Shown here one piece after another: positions 18,797 to 28,639 of a stretch of DNA of 64,000 nt. The DNA lies in assembly GCF_024297145.1 (NCBI RefSeq), contig NZ_JANCTC010000020.1, positions 1-64,000 of the forward strand, written 5' to 3'. Under the pieces are notes generated by a model. The model was not told the origin of the DNA. It ran no database searches and saw nothing but the letters and a program-made list of their open reading frames with translations. Positions within the stretch are counted from its first letter, which is position 1, and every line of letters starts with the position of its first letter. Origin of the DNA: Mesorhizobium sp. LMG 17147 (GTDB lineage: Bacteria; Pseudomonadota; Alphaproteobacteria; Rhizobiales; Rhizobiaceae). The translations under genes were made by a program, and so were the position numbers.

Positions 18797-20102
18797 GGTC
18801 CCCAAGTACGACGAAGCCTATGTCTGGGTCTGGCTGCCGGGCGAGACCGCGCCGGTTGTCGCCGGGCGGCTATATGCCCATGACGGACTCGTCAGCTTCA
18901 ACTATGGCAGGAGCTTTCGTGAACTGGGCAGCGCGATCCCGCTTTATCTCCCGGAACTGCCCCTGAAGGCAGGCGAATTGCCTTTGCTTCCTGGCCTAAC
19001 CATGCCGGGATGCATCCGCGATGCTGCCCCCGATGCCTGGGGACGACGGGTTATCCTAAACCGCAAATTCGGTGTGAAGGGCGATGAAATCGCGCGGCTC
19101 GATATTTCAGAACTGACGTTCCTGCTGGAATCAGGCTCGGACCGCATCGGCGCGCTCGATTTTCAGTTTTCGCCCACGAATTACGAGCCGCGCGCACTGG
19201 CCAATGCCACTCTCGAAGAGCTTGTCCAATCGGCGGAGCGGGTAGAAAAAGGTATTCCGCTCACCCCCGAATTAGATCAGGCGCTGCATCACGGCAGCTC
19301 GATCGGCGGCGCAAGGCCAAAGGCGCTGATCGAGGACGACGCCATCAAGCATGTCGCGAAATTTTCCTCGTCTGCCGACCTTTACAGCGTCGTCAAAGGA
19401 GAATTCATAGCCATGCGGCTTGCCGCCTTGTGCGGCATCAGAGCGGCATCCGTCTCGCTTGTTCGCGCCGCAGGCAAGGACGTGTTGCTCGTCGAGCGAT
19501 TCGACCGGATCAAGGTCACGGGCGGCTGGCAACGCAAATCCATGGTCTCAGCGCTGACGATGCTCGCGCTCGATGAGATGATGGCGCGTTACGCCAGCTA
19601 CCAGGATTTGGCGGAGATCATTCGCCACCGATTCACCGCGCCGTCGGAAACTCTGCGCGAGTTGTTCAGCCGCATTGTCTTCAACATACTTTGCGGCAAC
19701 ACCGACGATCATGCCCGCAACCATGCGGCATTCTGGGACGGGGCTAAGCTCACCCTCACGCCTGCTTACGATATTTGTCCGCAGGCCCGCAGTGGCCAGG
19801 AGGCCAGCCAGGCCATGCTCATCAGCGGCAATAACCGCATGAGCCGGATCGCGTCCTGCCTTGAAGCCGCGCATCACTTCCTGCTCAGCGCGCCGGAAGC
19901 TCTTGCGATTGTTGAAGGCCAGCTCCGATGCATTGCGAAGAATTGGCCGCGTGTCAGCGAGGAAGCTACGCTATCCGGCACAGATCGCAATCTGTTCTGG
20001 GGCCGACAGTTCCTCAATCCCTACGCTTTTACGGCGCTGGAAGGGAGCGCCGACGTTCTCCGCGCTCTGGCTGACGAACTACGCAACAGTGTTCACGCCT
20101 GA
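18786..20102 (+). CDS. hipA: HipA-family Ser/Thr kinase toxin
   Basis: The 438-residue product has a HipA N-terminal subdomain (GRLYAHDGLVSFNYG; LPLLPGLTMPGCIRDAAPDA), the P-loop-like SSIGGARPKALI at ~residues 166-177, the ATP-contact region KHVAKFSS, LLVERFDR, the catalytic loop NTDDHARNHAAF (Asp, Lys replaced by Arg, Asn) and the metal-binding LTPAYDICP. The ATG at 18786 lies inside the end of hipB. HipA kinases phosphorylate an aminoacyl-tRNA synthetase or translation factor and cause growth arrest or persistence. The gene is complete; an IS66 element sits 160 bases past its stop codon. Confidence 0.9.
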   Translation: MSSKVPKYDEAYVWVWLPGETAPVVAGRLYAHDGLVSFNYGRSFRELGSAIPLYLPELPLKAGELPLLPGLTMPGCIRDAAPDAWGRRVILNRKFGVKGDEIARLDISELTFLLESGSDRIGALDFQFSPTNYEPRALANATLEELVQSAERVEKGIPLTPELDQALHHGSSIGGARPKALIEDDAIKHVAKFSSSADLYSVVKGEFIAMRLAALCGIRAASVSLVRAAGKDVLLVERFDRIKVTGGWQRKSMVSALTMLALDEMMARYASYQDLAEIIRHRFTAPSETLRELFSRIVFNILCGNTDDHARNHAAFWDGAKLTLTPAYDICPQARSGQEASQAMLISGNNRMSRIASCLEAAHHFLLSAPEALAIVEGQLRCIAKNWPRVSEEATLSGTDRNLFWGRQFLNPYAFTALEGSADVLRALADELRNSVHA

Positions 20103-20339
20103 TCCGGCGCTGGATTTCGGACAAGCTCGGCAAGCGCAAGACGCCCACAATATGGACAATCCTTGCCGTGCCAGCACGAAGTCATGAACACACGGCTCTT
20201 CGACAGCGACAACGTGCACTGCGGAGAGATGTGGAGCTGACACCGCAAGAGCCCACAGACGGTATCCCCGCGGTCACGGCCGTCTTGCTGAGGTAGGCTG
20301 AAGGCTGCAAGTCCTAGTGCAAGCACTAGGAGTAGCCCT

Positions 20340-20735
20340 GTGACGAAGCATCAGATTGAAGTGATCACGTCGGTCGAGCGGCGCCGGCGCTGGTCTCGGG
20401 AGGATAAGGAGCGGCTGGTCGCGGCGACGTTTGAGCCTGGGGCTAGTGTTTCCGAGACCGCGCGATCGGCTGGCATTCATGTGAGCCAGCTTTTCCGGTG
20501 GCGCAAGGAACTCTGCCAGATCTCCGCGCCGTCCGTGCCGCAACTCGTTGCCGTGGAAGTCGTCGAGGCGCTGCCAGCGCCGCAATCGCCAGCGCAGCCA
20601 CCGCCGATCTCCAGACCGCGCAAGAAGAGCAGCATGGTGTCGATCGAGCTTGGCGGCGCCCGCCGCCTGCGGGTCGAGAGTGATATCGATAGCGAGGCGC
20701 TCGGCCGGATCCTGGATGTGCTGGAGCGGCGATGA
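20340..20735 (+). CDS. tnpA: IS66 TnpA
   Basis: 131 residues with GTG start. The N-terminal half is a helix-turn-helix (RRRWSREDKERLVAATFEPG; ARSAGIHVSQLFRWRKELC), typical of IS66 TnpA, which is needed together with TnpB and TnpC for transposition. It overlaps tnpB by 4 bases (ATGA), so translation is coupled. Confidence 0.92.
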   Translation: MTKHQIEVITSVERRRRWSREDKERLVAATFEPGASVSETARSAGIHVSQLFRWRKELCQISAPSVPQLVAVEVVEALPAPQSPAQPPPISRPRKKSSMVSIELGGARRLRVESDIDSEALGRILDVLERR

Positions 20736-21076
20736 TCTCGATCCCGAGCGGCGTTAAGGTGTGGCTCGCCACTGGCTATACCGATATGCGCAAGGGCTTC
20801 CCGGGCCTGTCGCTGATGGTGCAGGAGACATTGAAGCGCGATCCGCACACCGGTTACCTGTTCTGTTTCCGCGGGCGGCAGGGTGACTTGATCAAGGTGA
20901 TCTGGCATGACGGCCAGGGTGCCTGCCTGTTCACGAAGAAGCTCGAGCGTGGCCGGTTCATCTGGCCATCGGCCGATGGCACGGTGGTGATCACGCCCGC
21001 GCAGCTCGGCTATTTGCTAGAAGGCATCGACTGGCGGATGCCGCAAAAAACCTGGCGTCCGAGCTCGGCGGGATGA
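20732..21076 (+). CDS. tnpB: IS66 TnpB
   Basis: 114 residues matching the TnpB ('IS66 Orf2') family through the whole length: VWLATGYTDMRKGFPGLSLM, FCFRGRQGDLIKVIWHDGQG, KLERGRFIWP. Its biochemical role is not settled; it is required for full IS66 transposition. Intact. Confidence 0.93.
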   Translation: MISIPSGVKVWLATGYTDMRKGFPGLSLMVQETLKRDPHTGYLFCFRGRQGDLIKVIWHDGQGACLFTKKLERGRFIWPSADGTVVITPAQLGYLLEGIDWRMPQKTWRPSSAG

Positions 21077-21121
21077 GCAAAACCGCTGGCTTGGCGGGAG
21101 CGAATATGATTCCATCGCGCC

Positions 21122-22755
21122 ATGACCGATGTGGCCGATCAGCTTCCCGGTGACCTTGCCAGTGCGCACGCGATGATCCTCGCCGAGCGTGCGGCCCGCC
21201 GTGAGGCGCAAGCGCTCGCCGCTCGCGCGCAAGCCTTGAACTCGCACTCCGATGTGCTGATCGCGCGGCTCAGGCTGGAGATAGAGAAGCTGAAGCGCGA
21301 GATCCATGGCAGCCGCTCCGAACGCAAGGCCAGGCTTCTCCAACAGATGGAATTGCAACTTGAGGAGTTGGAAGCCGACGCCAGCCAGGACGAATTGGCG
21401 GCGGAACTGACAGCGCGGTCATCGACAGTCCGAGCTTTCGAGCGCAAGCGCCCGTCGCGCAAGCCCTTTCCCGACCATCTGCCACGTGAGCGCGTGGTCA
21501 TCGCCGCACCCCGGAACTGCCCGTGCTGCGGCTCGGGCAGGCTGGCCAAGCTTGGCGAGGACATTACCGAGACGCTGGAGGTGATCCCGCGCCAGTGGAA
21601 GGTGATCCAGACCGTGCGCGAGAAGTTCACCTGCCGTGAATGCGAGAAGATCTCGCAGCCGCCGGCGTCCTTCCATGTGACGCCGCGCGGCTTTGCCGGA
21701 CCGAACCTTTTGGCGATGGTCCTGTTCGAGAAGTTCGCCCAGCATCAACCGCTGAACCGGCAGAGCGAGCGCTATGCCCGCGAGGGCGTCGACCTCAGCC
21801 TGTCGACGCTTGCGGACCAGGTCGGCGCTTGTGCCGTGGCGCTGAAGCCGGTGCACGCGCTAATCGAGGCGCATGTGCTTGCCGCTGATCGTCTCCATGC
21901 CGACGACACGACCGTGCCGATCCTGGCGAAGGGCAAGACCGATACAGGCCGCATCTGGACCTATGTCAGGGATGACCGGCCGTTCGGCGGGCAATCGCCA
22001 CCGGCGGCGCTCTACTATGCTTCGCGCGATCGGCGGCAGGAGCATCCGAGCGTCATTTGAGGAACTTCACCGGCATTCTGCAGGCCGATGCCTATGGCAG
22101 TTACAATCCGCTGTTCAAGGTGGACCGCGATCCCAGTCCGCTGACCCAGGCGCTGTGCTGGGCGCATGCGCGCCGCAAGTTCTTCGTACTTGCCGACATC
22201 GCCGCCAATGCCAAGCGTGGCAAGAACGCCGCGCCGATCTCACCGATCGCGCTCGAGGCGGTCAAACGCATCGACGCCCTGTTTGGTATCGAGCGCGACA
22301 TCAACGGACTCGTCTCCGACGAACGTCTGCAACGACGGCAGGAAAGCCGTCTTATCGCCACCGAACTTGAGGCCTGGATGCGGGCAGAGCGGGCAAGACT
22401 GTCGCGCAGCTCTCCGGTCGCCGAGCCAATCGACTATATGCTGAAGCGCTGGGAAGGATTCACGACCTTCCTCGGCGATGGCCGGATTTGCCTCACCAAC
22501 AACGCGGCCGAACGCGCGCTGCGTGGTTTTGCTCTGGGCAGGAAAGCTTGGCTATTTGCAGGCTCCGATCGAGGTGCCGATCGGGCCGCCTTCATGGCGA
22601 CGCTGATCAACACCGCCAAGCTCAACGGCATCGATCCGCAGGCATGGCTTGCCGACGTCCTCGCCTGCATCGCCGACACGCCGATCACGCAGATCGAGGA
22701 CTTGCTCCCGTGGAATTGGAGCCTTCTGACGGCCGCAGCGGATAAGGCTGCCTGA
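21122..22755 (+). pseudogene. tnpC: IS66 TnpC transposase with a single-base frameshift
   Basis: The first frame (21122-22060) covers the coiled-coil leader, the zinc-finger-like block (NCPCCGSGRLAKLGEDITET; FTCRECEKISQPPA) and the start of the DDE domain (ADRLHADDTTVPIL). It ends in RRQEHPSVI-stop. The second frame continues at 22057 with LRNFTGILQADAYGSYNPL, the expected next block, through to LLPWNW and the stop at 22755. One G seems lost from CCGGAGCGT near 22048 (reads CCGAGCGT); restoring it gives EHPERHLRNFTG. Either the element is inactive or the base is a sequencing error. Confidence 0.9.
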
Positions 22756-22785
22756 TCTGGGCCTACAAATAAACGAGGCCGTCAG

Positions 22786-23061
22786 ATGAGATATCGCAAC
22801 TCCGCTCTTTACACCCTCAAATATGTGGCCGAGATGCTCGAAGAAGACGAAGACTTTTTGCGCGATTGCTCGATCGAGATGTTCTCGGAAGACGGTTGCC
22901 TGAGCGCCTACGACGGCTATCCCGCATCCGAATTAAGCGAACCTATCGTTGTCTTCACCGAAGACGGCATCGACAACCTTCGGCATATCGTCGACGAGCG
23001 CAGGGCTGCGGGTCACGCACCGCCGAAACCTAGCGCAGAAAACCGTCGCCCGAAATCATAG
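22786..23061 (+). CDS. IS66 passenger ORF, unknown function
   Basis: 91 residues, acidic, starting with MRYRNSALYTLKYVAEMLEE. It lies between tnpC and the right terminal repeat, so it belongs to the element. Similar small ORFs follow tnpC in several rhizobial IS66 elements; no activity is known. A GAGG-type ribosome-binding site precedes it. Confidence 0.7.
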   Translation: MRYRNSALYTLKYVAEMLEEDEDFLRDCSIEMFSEDGCLSAYDGYPASELSEPIVVFTEDGIDNLRHIVDERRAAGHAPPKPSAENRRPKS

Positions 23062-23134
23062 TCACCGCGGCCCTGGCCGAATGGTTACCACAGACGCGCG
23101 ACTTCCCACGATACAACTCCACATAACTGAGCGT

Positions 23135-23933
23135 CTACAAGCGCTGCAGGCAGCGTAACATCCCGCCATCATAGCGATGATTGTCTGATCTTTTGCCGAT
23201 GACATCACGTCGGGGAAAGACTTGTTCGAGCGCTTGCCGCTTCATATCGATACCGGCCCGGGCGTAGCGCACGTTACGTTCAGCCCCGAGTGGCTAGCCA
23301 TTGACTGATGGTGGCTATGTCAACACCCGCCTTGACAAGGTGGATGGCCGTCGTGTGCCGCAAAGAGCGGTGATGGATGCTTTTTTCCGCCAGGGTGGTT
23401 CCTTCCCCCGCAGCCATATCAACATGTTTGCGCAGCAAGTATCGAACACCGAACCGGGTCAGCGGTGTGCCGCGGTCGTTGAGAAAGCCCCTTTGCTCGG
23501 CGGGACAGGGCGATACCAGACGAAGGTCACAAATTCGAAGATTCAGGATTTCCTGAACTCGTGCATCCGTATTGAACATCAGCGAGAACAGTGCGTAATC
23601 CCGCTCCAGAAGGCGTGCGGCGGTCGATACGCGCCAGGACGCTCTTGATTTCGGGCTCTTCGAGATATTCGACAGGTGCCACCCGCGCGCCCTCTTGAAG
23701 GGAAGTGTCACCACCAGTTGCAGCGTATCCATATATTCGGGGTGCTCCGAGATCAGGAACCGCGCAAGGTATGCATCGCCGCCAGCCTTGCATTGCGGGT
23801 CGCAACTGCCACGCTCGACCTCAAGTGACGTGAGAAAGCTGCCGATCCTGTCGGTATTGATGTCGGAGACCGCTTCTTTCAAGAATATCTTCCCGCTCTC
23901 CGCGGCATGAGCCCGTGGCATGCTTCGGCCCAA
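23135..23933 (-). pseudogene. Tyrosine recombinase (XerC/D-like), broken
   Basis: Two tyrosine-recombinase boxes are visible: the first Arg region (FSLMFNTDARVQEILNLRIC) and HHRSLRHTTAIHLVKAGVDI (the H-x-L-R-H box). The frame stops right after the helix ATISQWLATRG, and the expected continuation (AERNVRYARAGIDMKRQALE) lies in another frame to the stop at 23135. The normal N-terminus and the region between the boxes are also shortened, and the catalytic Tyr region is not recognisable with confidence. It is probably a relic of a mobile-element integrase. Confidence 0.75.
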
Positions 23934-23988
23934 TGCTGTGGATTGACGTCAGGTAGTGCATTGATTTTTCGTGGAATGAGGACCCTGT

Positions 23989-24024
23989 TTAAGGGGTGCT
24001 TTTCGTCCAAACGGGACCCCTTAA
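23989..24024. repeat. 9-bp inverted repeat at the left of the IS21 relic
   Basis: TTAAGGGGT (23989-23997) and ACCCCTTAA (24016-24024) flank an 18-base loop, about 50 bases upstream of the istA start. It may be part of the IS21-family left end. Confidence 0.5.
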
Positions 24025-24076
24025 CGATGGGGTCATCAAGATGCCTCCGGCTTGATCAGAGGCATTTGTGTTTTGG

Positions 24077-25592
24077 ATGTTGGTTTTGGAGACGATTGCA
24101 AAGATACGTCGGCTGTCGCTGGTCCAGGGGAAGTCGAGCAAGGCGAGCTGAAGATCTCGCGCAAGGTGGTGCGCAAGGTCTTGCGTTCTGAGGAGACGGA
24201 GTTCCGCTACGAGCGCAAGCACCAGCCCTATCCCCGCATGGGAGCCTGGCGTGAGACGCTGGACCGGCTGCTGTCGGCGAATGCGGCCAAGCCGCAGCGG
24301 GAGCGGCTGACGCTGATCCGTATTTTCGAGGAGCTTCGCGGCCTCGGCTATGACGGCAGCTACAGTTCGGGGTGGCGGCATGCTCAGAGCTGGGCGGCGG
24401 ATCGCGGCAGCGCCGTGGCCGAGGGCTACATTCCGCTGAGTTTTGCACCTGGCGAGGCCTACCAGTTCGACTGGAGTCACCGAGATCGTCCTGCTCGACG
24501 GCGTGACGGTGACAGTGAAGGTCGCGCACATGCGGCTCTGCCACAGCCGCATGTTCTTCGTGAGGGCCTATCCGCGCGAGACGCAGGAGATGGTGTTCGA
24601 CGCGCATGACCGGGCGTTCGCCTTCTTCCGTGGCGCCTGCACGCGCGGCATCTACGACAACATGAAGACGGCGGTGGACGCGATCTTCATCGGCAGGGAT
24701 CGCCGCTACAACCGCCGCTTTGCGCAGATGTGCGGGCATTACCTTGTCGAGCCGGAGGCCTGCACACCGGCGGCCGGCTGGGAGAAGGGGCAAGTCGAGA
24801 ACCAGGTCGGGCTGGTGCGCGAGCGCTTCTTCACACCGAGGCTGCGCTTCAAGACGTTGGAGGATCTCAACGGCTGGCTGGCCGACAAATGCGTTGCCTA
24901 ATGCCAAGGCGCGTCGGCATCCCGAACAGGGTGAGCGCACGATCTGGGACGTACTCGAAGAAGAACGCGCCAGCTTCATTCCCTATGCCGGTCGCTTCGA
25001 CGGCTACCATTGCATTCCCGCGTCGGTGTCGAAAACCTGCACGGTGCGCTTCGACAACAACAAATACTCGGTGCTGTCGAGTGCCGTCGGTCGGCCGGTC
25101 GAGATCCATGCTTATGCCGACCGCATCGTCATCCGCCAGGATGGCGCGGTCGTCGGCGAGCACGCACGCTCTTTCGGCCGCAACGAGGTCGTCTACGATC
25201 CCTGGCACTACGTGCCGGTGATGGCCCGCAAACCGAACGGCCTGCGCAACGGCGCGCCTTTCCGGGAATGGGTTCTGCCATCAGCCATGGAGAAGGTGCG
25301 CCGCAAGCTAGGGGCGGCCGATGACGGCGACCGGCAGATGGTGTCGATCCTCACCTGCGTTCTGACCGACGGATTGAGCGCGGTCGAGAGCGCCTGCCAG
25401 GAAGCGCTCGAGCATGGCGTCTGTTCGGCGGCGGTGATCCTCAACATCCTGGCCCGCAGCCGCGATCCGGCGCCGGGCACGATCCTTTCCATTCCCCAGG
25501 CGCTGACCCTAGCTCACGAGCCGGTCGCCGACTGCGCCAGCTATGACAGTCTCAGGAGGACAAACGGAAACGCACCGAGGTTCTGGAACTGA
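24077..25592 (+). pseudogene. istA: IS21-family IstA transposase with three frameshifts
   Basis: The frame starting at 24077 gives MLVLETIAKIRRLSLVQGKS, the canonical IstA N-terminus. It must shift near 24145 (to ISRKVVRKVLRSEETEF), near 24475 (one extra C, joining FDWSH to EIVLLDGVTVTVKVAHM) and near 24893 (one extra A, joining KCVAY to AKARRHPEQGERTIWD). With three single-base corrections a full ~500-residue IstA appears, with the DDE region (YDNMKTAVDAI; GWEKGQVENQVG) intact. It is the strand-transfer enzyme of IS21 elements. Confidence 0.9.
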
Positions 25593-25890
25593 TGGGGGCG
25601 CTGAAGCTCTACGGAATGCGCAGCGCCTATGACGAGATCATGGGCGTCGCCATCAAGCGACGGCACGAGCCGCCCAGGATTGTCGGTGATCTCTTGCAAG
25701 CCGAGATATCGGAGAAGCAGGCCCGCTCCATCAAATACCAGTTCGCCGTCGCCAAGTTGCCGCTGGCCAAGGACATCGACGACTTCGACTTCGCCGACAC
25801 GCCGGTCACCGAACCCCTGATGCGCGATCTCGCCCGGCGGCGCCTTCGTCGCCGATCAGCGCAACATCGTCCTGGTCGGCCGCCTTCACG
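25592..25890 (+). pseudogene. istB: IS21-family IstB helper ATPase, truncated
   Basis: The N-terminal ~80 residues (MRSAYDEIMGVAIKRRHEPP; AKLPLAKDIDDFDFADTPV) match IstB. A frameshift near 25838 moves the next part (GGAFVADQRNIVLVG) to another frame, and the similarity ends just before the Walker A motif at about 25890. The ATPase core is gone, so the right half of the IS is deleted. Confidence 0.85.
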
Positions 25891-26072
25891 GGTCACCCAA
25901 CTCGCGCGGAAGGTCGACCGCATTGCGACGGGCGCGTGTCGACTTCCCAACAATGTCAGACAGGAGACACAACGCTATCGGAGCGATCGCATTGTCCGAA
26001 ACGATTTTCCCAGTTGGCACGACGATTGCGGTCCTATGCGCAAAAGCAAACTAGACCTGAGAGCCGCACCGC

Positions 26073-26705
26073 ATGAATGTAGCCTCCCAATATCTCCCGT
26101 TTGTGGCGCACCACGAAGCCGGGCACGCGGTGGCCGCCATCGTTTTGAACCGTCAGATGTTCGACGACGACCGTAAACTCCCTGCTTTCTCAAGTGTTAG
26201 TATTTACCCCGACCCCGGTGACGGAGATTACCGTGGTGTTGTCGAAGGCGCGGGTTTTTATTCAGCGCAAGGATTCACCTCGAAGCGAAAGCCGATTTTC
26301 GAGGACGATATGGATCGATATTTGGAACGCGATTGTGCGATCCGGGAGATAGTTACGTGTCTGGCAGGTCCTTTTGCAGAATCCGCATTCGAAGGCTATC
26401 TGGACCCGTTCGATATGGCGATGAATGCGTCCGACGAGAATGAGGGGAGCAGCGACTACGCGGATGCCAAGCGAATCTATGGTGAGTTGCGGTTCCTGAT
26501 GCCGCGCCGCCCCGATTGGGGGCGGATCGAAGATCGCACGGCCCGGCTAGTACTCGATCACAGGTCGGCCATCGAAGCATTGGCCGCGCATTTGCTGGTC
26601 AAGCATGATCTCCAATTCGATGAGGCTCTGATGATTGTTGCGCCGCATCTTCCGCCCATGCCAGCAGCTACGCCGCCAGAGCGTCCATTTCCGAAGCCTG
26701 CTTGA
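26073..26705 (+). CDS. Putative zinc metallopeptidase with HEAGH motif (M41-like)
   Basis: The 210-residue protein opens with FVAHHEAGHAVAAIVL, an HExxH zinc motif of the kind in the FtsH-type (M41) peptidase domain, here without any AAA+ ATPase part or membrane segment. The third ligand could be an Asp/Glu in the helix following CLAGPFAESAFEGY or in SDYADAKRIYGEL, the latter resembling the G-x-x-x-D-x-x-x-A pattern of M41 proteins. Stand-alone proteins of this kind are often found on mobile elements in proteobacteria; their targets are unknown. It converges with the integrase relic, whose 3' end overlaps it by 38 bases. Function is inferred from the motif only. Confidence 0.65.
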   Translation: MNVASQYLPFVAHHEAGHAVAAIVLNRQMFDDDRKLPAFSSVSIYPDPGDGDYRGVVEGAGFYSAQGFTSKRKPIFEDDMDRYLERDCAIREIVTCLAGPFAESAFEGYLDPFDMAMNASDENEGSSDYADAKRIYGELRFLMPRRPDWGRIEDRTARLVLDHRSAIEALAAHLLVKHDLQFDEALMIVAPHLPPMPAATPPERPFPKPA

Positions 26706-27875
26706 TCAGCCATTCGATGTGATTTGACCACATCTGCAACACCTCGCGCTTCTCCTTGACGTAGGTATAGAGATTGTAGATTTCGCCTATGTCTGTCAGG
26801 GACGCTGCCTTGTGATTCAGTATGTGCTCGATGACGTGTGGCAATACCTGCCGCCTGCCGAGATTTGTCGCGAGCGTCCTGCGCAGATCGTGAAGGGTCC
26901 AGTTCTCCAAAGCCGTTGCCCCTCGCAGGGAAAACAAATGTGTCATTGGTCTTCGGTACCGACTGGGGGACCGACACCGCCAGTGTGGACAGCGGAATAA
27001 GCGTAGGCTCTTCGTTCTTCGTGCGGTCCGCCGATAGGTCCCATGTTCCGGCTTCAAGGTTGAGTTCAGACCAACGCATCGCGGCAACTTCCGTACGCCT
27101 CTGTCCGGTCAGCATGAGCAGCTTGACGATGGAGCCGAACGAATAGCCGATATCGCCCGGTTCGGGCTCACAGCCCGTCCATATAGCCGCCAGTTCGGCA
27201 TCGTTCACCACTCGCTTGCGCTTGACGATCAGGGCCGGATTTTCCAATCCCTCGCGGGGAAACCGCGACGAGCCGTTGCGGCGGTTTGCGACACCGGATA
27301 GCCGCCAGTTCGGCATCGTTCACCACTCGCTTGCGCTTGACGATCGGGGCCGGATTTTCCAATTCCTCGCGGGGAAACCGCGATGAGCCGTTGCGGCGGT
27401 TTGCGACACCAGTTGAAAATGCCCGCATATACCAGAAGGCCGTGTTAGCCGCTTGCGGGTGACCCCCGGCGACGATCTTATTGGTGATGTTAGCAATGTC
27501 GGTGTCGGTCACATGGTGGATAGAGCGACTCCCGAGGGCAGGCACAAGATACCGGTTCAGGCTGGCCTCGACCAGTTCCCCAGGAATCCCATTCTGCCTT
27601 GCCGGTCTTTGCAAAGCCCGCTCCCTTGCATTCGCGCCGATCGGCCGACCCCGTTCGAGAAAGGGCGTGATATGGTCGGCGGCATGCAGAATCCGGGTGG
27701 CGCGGCTGGTCCGGTTGGACGCGGTCTGATCGAGGAAGCCAGCCGGAATGCCGGCGGCTCGTGCGGGAAGGGCGTTCATGAGACGGTCCTGTCGGGCGAG
27801 CGGTTTGGGGGCACGATCACCATAGTTGATCAGCTTCCCGAGTGGGGCATTCTCGTAAATGTCGCTTGCGGACAT
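26668..27875 (-). pseudogene. Phage-type integrase (tyrosine recombinase), broken
   Basis: From 5' to 3' on the minus strand: a core-binding region (VPALGSRSIHHVTDTDIANI), the first catalytic block (SIVKLLMLTGQRRTEVAAMR), then in another frame WTLHDLRRTLATNLGR (H-x-L-R-R box), VIEHILNHKA and YNLYTYVKEKREVLQMWSNH, with a Tyr at the nucleophile position. A 113-bp tandem duplication (27183-27410) and at least two frameshifts interrupt it. Its N-terminus is also atypical. Such integrases (P4/ICE type) insert islands at tRNA genes; this one is probably inactive. Confidence 0.8.
27183..27410. repeat. 113-bp tandem duplication inside the integrase relic
   Basis: 27183-27295 is repeated at 27298-27410 (period 115 bp) with only a few substitutions. 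It covers the segment encoding VKRKRVVNDAELAAI and adds an out-of-frame insertion, so it alone would inactivate the gene. Confidence 0.9.
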
Positions 27876-28040
27876 ATGTTTGCTCTTTGTCCAGAAACAG
27901 AAAGGCCCGATGGGACGGCCGGCCCAGGGCGGTGTTTTGAGGGTCGTTACTTGGCGGCCTGGAGGTGATCGCCGTCGCCGTCCTCGGTATCGTCAGCGCT
28001 GATCTGCGCCTGATCGGCAAGGAAGGCTGGCAGTTCCGAT

Positions 28041-28619
28041 GGAGCTATGCTGGAATTTGGGTGACGAGGCTGATCAAGCGGCGCTCTGCGGCTTCGTTTC
28101 GATGACCTCGATTCCGTCCAGGAACCTGGCACCTGCGATGAGTTTCGGCAACTGATTTTGTCCTTTCAATCGTCGCCACGTCCTGGCCGCGGCCATGACC
28201 AGCTTGAAGACCATCAGCTGGGCGGTTGTCGAGGATAGCGAGCCCTTGGTACGCACCGTGCGGTGGCGAACGGTCGCAAAGACGCTTTCGATGGGATTGG
28301 ACCTTCGCAGATGATCCCAGTGTTCGGCGGGGAAATCGTAGAACGCCAGCGACGCATTCTGATCCTTCGTCAGGCAGTCGACCGCCTTAGCATACGCCTC
28401 GGCTTCCATCTCGATCGCCTGCGCAAGCAATTTGCGCGCGCCGCTGCGAAGTACATCCGTCAGGGTATCACCGATTTCGTCGGGCTGACGAAGGCGAACA
28501 ATGTTGACAGTCTCGTTCATGGCGTATCGCTCTCCTTGAGAGGTTCTGGCAGGCTTCATCACCCGCCTCGATACGCCGCTCTCCTCAAACCGTCATCACC
28601 CAGTTTCCGCCATAGCTCC
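28041..28619 (-). mobile_element. Internally deleted IS256-family element (MITE-like)
   Basis: The ends are 27-bp inverted repeats (left GGAGCTATGCTGGAATTTGG..., right, complemented, GGAGCTATGGCGGAAACTGG...; 22 of 27 match). The 579-bp element keeps both ends and a short in-frame remnant of its transposase, about 40% of the length of a full element. No clear target duplication is seen. Confidence 0.8.
28074..28520 (-). CDS. Transposase N-C fusion lacking the catalytic core (IS256 family)
   Basis: The 148-residue ORF joins a transposase N-terminus (QPDEIGDTLTDVLRSGARKL, residues ~11-30) directly to the C-terminus (WDHLRRSNPIESVFATVRHR onwards). The DDE catalytic domain of ~240 residues is deleted, yet the frame is kept. 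In IS256-type transposases the N-terminal part binds the terminal repeats, so such a product could in principle compete with full transposases. It may also be just a relic. The frame is open from an ATG at 28520; a GAGAGC stretch lies upstream. Confidence 0.7.
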   Translation of the reverse strand: MNETVNIVRLRQPDEIGDTLTDVLRSGARKLLAQAIEMEAEAYAKAVDCLTKDQNASLAFYDFPAEHWDHLRRSNPIESVFATVRHRTVRTKGSLSSTTAQLMVFKLVMAAARTWRRLKGQNQLPKLIAGARFLDGIEVIETKPQSAA

Positions 28620-28639
28620 CCCCTGATTGGTCCGCTTCA

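Larger units (their letters stand above)
20262..23088 (+). mobile_element. IS66-family insertion sequence, complete with target duplication
   Basis: The ends are imperfect inverted repeats (left GTATCCCCGCGGTCACGG..., right, complemented, GTAACCATTCGGCCAGGG...; 15 of 23 positions match). They are flanked on both sides by the 8-bp direct repeat CACAGACG (20254-20261 and 23089-23096), the duplication size usual for this family. Length is 2827 bp. It contains tnpA, tnpB, a frameshifted tnpC and a passenger ORF, all on the plus strand. Confidence 0.92.

Noticed and set aside
27948-28130. Target duplication around the 579-bp IS256-type element
   Set aside because: The 8 bases on each side (GTTCCGAT and CCCCTGAT) do not match well enough.
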